A DNA stretch of 16,373 nt from Syntrophaceae bacterium (lineage in GTDB: Bacteria; Desulfobacterota; Syntrophia; Syntrophales; UBA2185), in NCBI GenBank assembly GCA_003508565.1, contig DNUI01000195.1:1-16373 (forward strand), written 5' to 3'. The notes beneath the pieces were generated by a model. It did no database searches, was not told where the DNA came from, and saw only the letters and a list, made by a program, of their open reading frames with translations. A program made the position numbers and the translations under genes. Positions 13,872 to 16,373 of this stretch are shown piece after piece. Within the stretch, counting starts at the first letter, position 1. Every line of letters starts with the position of its first letter.

Positions 13872-13972
13872 AGTGTTTAACCTGTTTTTTGCATTTCTTG
13901 TGACAGGAATTTTTGCTTCATGGAAACAAGGAATAGAAACACAAATTAATCAAATTGAAAAGGAGTAAAAGT

Positions 13973-14350
13973 ATGATTAAGAAAATTACCACCGTATTTA
14001 TGACCATTTTTGCTTTCTTATTGTCTTCCCAGTTGGTGTTTGCAGCAAAAGAAGCAGGGGAAGCGGCTGCCCAGGGCGGTGAGTCCTATGTGAAGGCTCT
14101 TTTCGTTATTGGCGCCATGATAGGAGCGGGGATAGCGATGGGAGTAGGAGCTGTCGGAGCCGGGTTGGGAATCGGTACCGCGACGAACGGTGCATGTCAG
14201 GCCGTCGGCAGGAATCCGGGAGTTCAGGGTAAAATCATGATGACCATGCTGATCGGTATGGCCATGGCGGAATCGATCGCAATCTATGCGTTGGTTATCG
14301 CGCTTGTTCTTCTCTTTGCGAACCCATTTACAAAGTTTTTCCTGGGTTAA
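13973..14350 (+). CDS. atpE: ATP synthase F0 subunit c, with N-terminal signal sequence
   Basis: Proteolipid of the membrane rotor ring of F-type ATP synthase. Residues 1-24 look like a signal peptide (KK, hydrophobic core, VFA before A25). The mature part has two helices: the first rich in GxGxG (VGAVGAGLGIGTA, 58-70), then the polar loop R80-N81-P82, then the second with the ion-binding E100 in AMAESIAIYALVIA. S101 and Y105 of the sodium-type ESTxxY motif are present, but the Thr is I102 and the first-helix Gln position is I67, so proton use is more likely. 125 residues, longer than the usual 75-90 because of the leader. ATG 13973 is placed by AAAGGAG (13959-13965); a TTG at 13955 is rejected. 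It stands alone: no atpB or atpI nearby, and a strong terminator follows. Confidence 0.95.
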   Translation: MIKKITTVFMTIFAFLLSSQLVFAAKEAGEAAAQGGESYVKALFVIGAMIGAGIAMGVGAVGAGLGIGTATNGACQAVGRNPGVQGKIMMTMLIGMAMAESIAIYALVIALVLLFANPFTKFFLG

Positions 14351-14388
14351 TCCACGCATCACAGCATCCACAATTACGTAATTGAGCG

Positions 14389-14423
14389 AAAAGGCCGGAG
14401 GCAAGGCTTCCGGCCTTTTTTTT
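14389..14423 (+). terminator. Rho-independent terminator after atpE
   Basis: GGCCGGAGGC (14393-14402) pairs with GCTTCCGGCC (14406-14415), including one G-U, around AAG. Four A precede the stem and eight T follow (14416-14423). A textbook intrinsic terminator 38 bp after the atpE stop, which makes atpE a monocistronic unit or the last gene of its transcript. Confidence 0.93.
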
Positions 14424-14495
14424 GGAATCCATACTTCTCCCTCCTATATATTTCCATTTGACTTAAAAAAGCAAAGCTGGTAGAAAAATCACACC

Positions 14496-14524
14496 TTGAA
14501 GTCGTTTAGTTCAGTTTTTAATAT
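14496..14524 (+). promoter_or_regulatory. Candidate sigma-70 promoter for ppdK
   Basis: TTGAAG (14496-14501), a 17-bp spacer and TAATAT (14519-14524), each box matching four of six consensus bases. A closer TATAAT-like box at 14585-14590 lacks a good -35 partner. The region 14424-14616 shows no other feature. Confidence 0.3.
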
Positions 14525-14616
14525 CCTCACGTATTAAATCTTTTGTTTCACTTATGTTATACCCAAACAGGCAGGACTTTTAATGTATAATTTATGCAGT
14601 ATTTAAGGAGGGACTA

Positions 14617-16373
14617 ATGTCTGGAAAGTATGTGTATGCATTCGGAGGCGGTAAAGCTGACGGCAAAGCGGAAATGAAGGAACTACTGGGCGGGAAGGGG
14701 GCTAATCTGGCGGAAATGGCCAATCTCGGTATTCCCGTACCTCCCGGTTTTACTATTACCACAGAGGTGTGCAATCATTACTATAAACATAAAAAATCTT
14801 ATCCGCCTCAATTGAAAAATGAAGTCAAAAAGGCTCTTTCCAAAGTTGAATCCATCATGAAGTCGAAATTTGGAGACCCGGAAAATCCCCTTTTGCTTTC
14901 CGTGCGATCCGGTGCGCGCTCCTCAATGCCTGGTATGATGGAAACGGTTTTGAATGTCGGTTTAAACGAAAAGACGATTAAAGGTTTGATTGATAAAACC
15001 GGAAACGAGCGTTTTGCGTACGATGCATACCGCCGCTTGATCATGATGTACTCAGATGTTGTCATGGAAAAGGCAGCCGGCATTGAACCGGACGAGGGGA
15101 AAGGGGTCCGCGTGCAACTGGATCATGTCATGGAGGCAATGAAAAAAAAGCTGGGCATTATCCAGGACACGGATCTTACTGCGGCAGACCTCAAGGAGCT
15201 GGTAAAAGTTTTTAAAACCAAGGTAAAGCAGGTCTTGGGGAAAGAATTTCCCGATGATCCATACGAACAGCTCTGGGGTGGAATAGGAGCCGTATTCCAG
15301 AGCTGGAATGGAAAACGTGCCATATCGTATCGTCGCATAGAGGGTATTCCCGATGAATGGGGCACGGCGGTCAGTGTTCAATCCATGGTCTTCGGGAATA
15401 TGGGTGATCACAGTGCGACCGGCGTCGCCTTCACCAGGAATCCCGCGACAGGTGAGGATATATTTTACGGTGAATGGCTGATCAACGCCCAGGGTGAAGA
15501 TGTCGTGGCGGGACTTCGCACACCCAATCCCCTCAATGTTATGAACAAAACGGATGATACGAAACATCTCAAGAGCCTCGAAGAGGATATGCCGAAATTG
15601 TATAAAGAACTTACGGGTATTCGAAACAAGCTGGAAAAGCATTACCGGGATATGCAGGATTTGGAATTCACCATCCAGGAAGGGCGCCTATGGATGCTGC
15701 AAACCCGTACGGGCAAGCGTAACGGCCAGGCGGCGGTAAAAATGGCTGTGGAAATGGCGAAAAAGAAGCTCATCAGTGAAGCGACGGCTGTGCTCAGGGT
15801 AAGACCGACCCAGTTGGATGAGTTGCTGCATGATATGCTTGACCCGGCCGAGGAAAGAAAGGCCCATGTTCTTGCGAAAGGTTTGCCGGCAGGCCCCGGC
15901 GGGGGAACCGGGCAGGTCGTATTTACTGCCGATGATGCGGAAGCATGGGTGAAGGACGGCAAAAAAGTCATTCTTGTGCGCAATGAGACGTCTCCCGAAG
16001 ATGTGCATGGTATGCACATTGCGGAAGCGATTCTGACTGCAAAAGGAGGTATGACAAGCCATGCGGCACTCGTTGCCCGCGGGTGGGGCAAATGCTGTAT
16101 CGTCGGATGCTCGGCCCTCGAAATTGACATGAATAAAAAATTGATGAATGTAAATGGCCGCACAATAAAAGAGGGCGACTGGATTTCTCTGAATGGTTCA
16201 ACAGGCAGGGTATACGAGGGGAAAATCCCTTCCATTCGGCCGGATCTGGCAGTCAATAAAGAGTACACGCAGCTCATGAAATGGGCGGATAAAATCCGCA
16301 AGCTGGGTGTTCGTACCAATGCCGACCGTCCCCAGGATGCAGCACAGGCGCGCGCTTTTGGCGCAGAAGGCAT
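14617..16373 (+). CDS. ppdK: Pyruvate, phosphate dikinase (N-terminal 585 residues)
   Basis: Cytoplasmic enzyme that interconverts pyruvate + ATP + phosphate with phosphoenolpyruvate + AMP + pyrophosphate; in anaerobes it serves gluconeogenesis or pyrophosphate-linked glycolysis. The gene runs off the right edge at about two thirds of the usual length near 880-900. Visible parts: start YVYAFGGGKADGKAEMKELL and GGKGANLAEMANLGIPVPPG of the ATP-grasp domain; LLSVRSGARSSMPGMMETVL; GVAFTRNPATGED; then the phosphohistidine domain with catalytic H482 in GGMTSHAALVARGWGK; then the start of the PEP/pyruvate barrel (RKLGVRTNAD). T480, next to the catalytic His, is the residue phosphorylated by regulatory kinases in plant and some bacterial enzymes. 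AAGGAGGG (14605-14612) lies close (4 nt) to the ATG. All active-site features in view are intact. Confidence 0.97.
   Translation, partial: MSGKYVYAFGGGKADGKAEMKELLGGKGANLAEMANLGIPVPPGFTITTEVCNHYYKHKKSYPPQLKNEVKKALSKVESIMKSKFGDPENPLLLSVRSGARSSMPGMMETVLNVGLNEKTIKGLIDKTGNERFAYDAYRRLIMMYSDVVMEKAAGIEPDEGKGVRVQLDHVMEAMKKKLGIIQDTDLTAADLKELVKVFKTKVKQVLGKEFPDDPYEQLWGGIGAVFQSWNGKRAISYRRIEGIPDEWGTAVSVQSMVFGNMGDHSATGVAFTRNPATGEDIFYGEWLINAQGEDVVAGLRTPNPLNVMNKTDDTKHLKSLEEDMPKLYKELTGIRNKLEKHYRDMQDLEFTIQEGRLWMLQTRTGKRNGQAAVKMAVEMAKKKLISEATAVLRVRPTQLDELLHDMLDPAEERKAHVLAKGLPAGPGGGTGQVVFTADDAEAWVKDGKKVILVRNETSPEDVHGMHIAEAILTAKGGMTSHAALVARGWGKCCIVGCSALEIDMNKKLMNVNGRTIKEGDWISLNGSTGRVYEGKIPSIRPDLAVNKEYTQLMKWADKIRKLGVRTNADRPQDAAQARAFGAEG

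Larger units (their letters stand above)
13478..13972. other. Intergenic region between the regulator gene and atpE
   Basis: About 495 bp, AT-rich, between divergent genes. It holds a second copy of the palindromic repeat (13703-13780), an 8-bp dyad (13829-13856) and a -24/-12-like promoter (13856-13871). The stretch 13480-13700 shows no convincing gene. A short plus-strand ORF at 13712-13903 is built on the repeat and is not counted. No atpB-like coding is present. Confidence 0.7.

Noticed and set aside
13712..13903. Plus-strand ORF of 63 codons upstream of atpE
   Set aside because: It begins inside the palindromic repeat, runs through the dyad and promoter candidate, has no ribosome-binding site and resembles no family.
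13955..13972. Longer atpE start at TTG 13955
   Set aside because: The AAAGGAG ribosome-binding site lies downstream of the TTG and fits ATG 13973; the extension would spoil the signal peptide.
15642..16373. 243-codon minus-strand ORF at the right edge
   Set aside because: It is antisense to ppdK, whose catalytic motifs are intact. Ser- and Pro-rich text is typical of a shadow frame.
1..16373. CRISPR array, tRNA, rRNA, toxin-antitoxin or defence genes
   Set aside because: No regularly spaced repeats, no cloverleaf or rRNA sequence and no matching protein motifs were seen on either strand.

Overview
The window looks like chromosomal DNA of an anaerobic Gram-negative bacterium, most likely Desulfobacterota (former Deltaproteobacteria, Syntrophus/Smithella-like). 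This placement is an inference. It rests on an 11-gene complex I cluster without nuoE, nuoF and nuoG, an NfnA/sulfide-dehydrogenase-type subunit next to it, a pyruvate phosphate dikinase, an ATP synthase c subunit with a signal peptide, and an NtrC-type regulator. No rRNA, tRNA, CRISPR array, transposase or phage gene was seen.

Layout. (1) 1-263, minus: 5' part of an NfnA-type FAD/NAD-binding subunit with a TTG start. (2) 264-786: AT-rich divergent control region with one sigma-70-like promoter candidate in each direction and a G+C-rich island that holds both a 26-codon ORF and a dyad. (3) 787-11176, plus: nuoA-B-C-D, then a 254-bp gap with repeats, then nuoH-I-J-K-L-M-N. Every gene is intact, and the key iron-sulfur, quinone-site and proton-channel residues are present. 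(4) 11177-11440: convergent gap. (5) 11441-13477, minus: a sigma-54-dependent response regulator followed by the YsxC/EngB ribosome-assembly GTPase. (6) 13478-13972: AT-rich region with a second copy of the nuoD-nuoH repeat, an 8-bp dyad and a -24/-12-like site. (7) 13973-14350, plus: stand-alone atpE, closed by a strong terminator. (8) 14617 to the right edge, plus: ppdK, cut at residue 585.

How the genes fit together. The Nuo proteins form the membrane arm plus the connecting module (B, C, D, I) of a proton-pumping quinone reductase. The NADH-oxidising module (E, F, G) is missing, so the electron donor is not encoded here; reduced ferredoxin is one possibility. The divergent NfnA-type gene belongs to a flavoenzyme that exchanges electrons between ferredoxin, NADH and NADPH. 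AtpE is part of the rotor that uses the ion gradient, and PpdK interconverts pyruvate and phosphoenolpyruvate.

I found no clearly new multi-gene system. The best leads are the repeat-bearing gap exactly where nuoEFG normally lie, the -24/-12 site upstream of the lone atpE beside a sigma-54 activator, and the compact island before nuoA.
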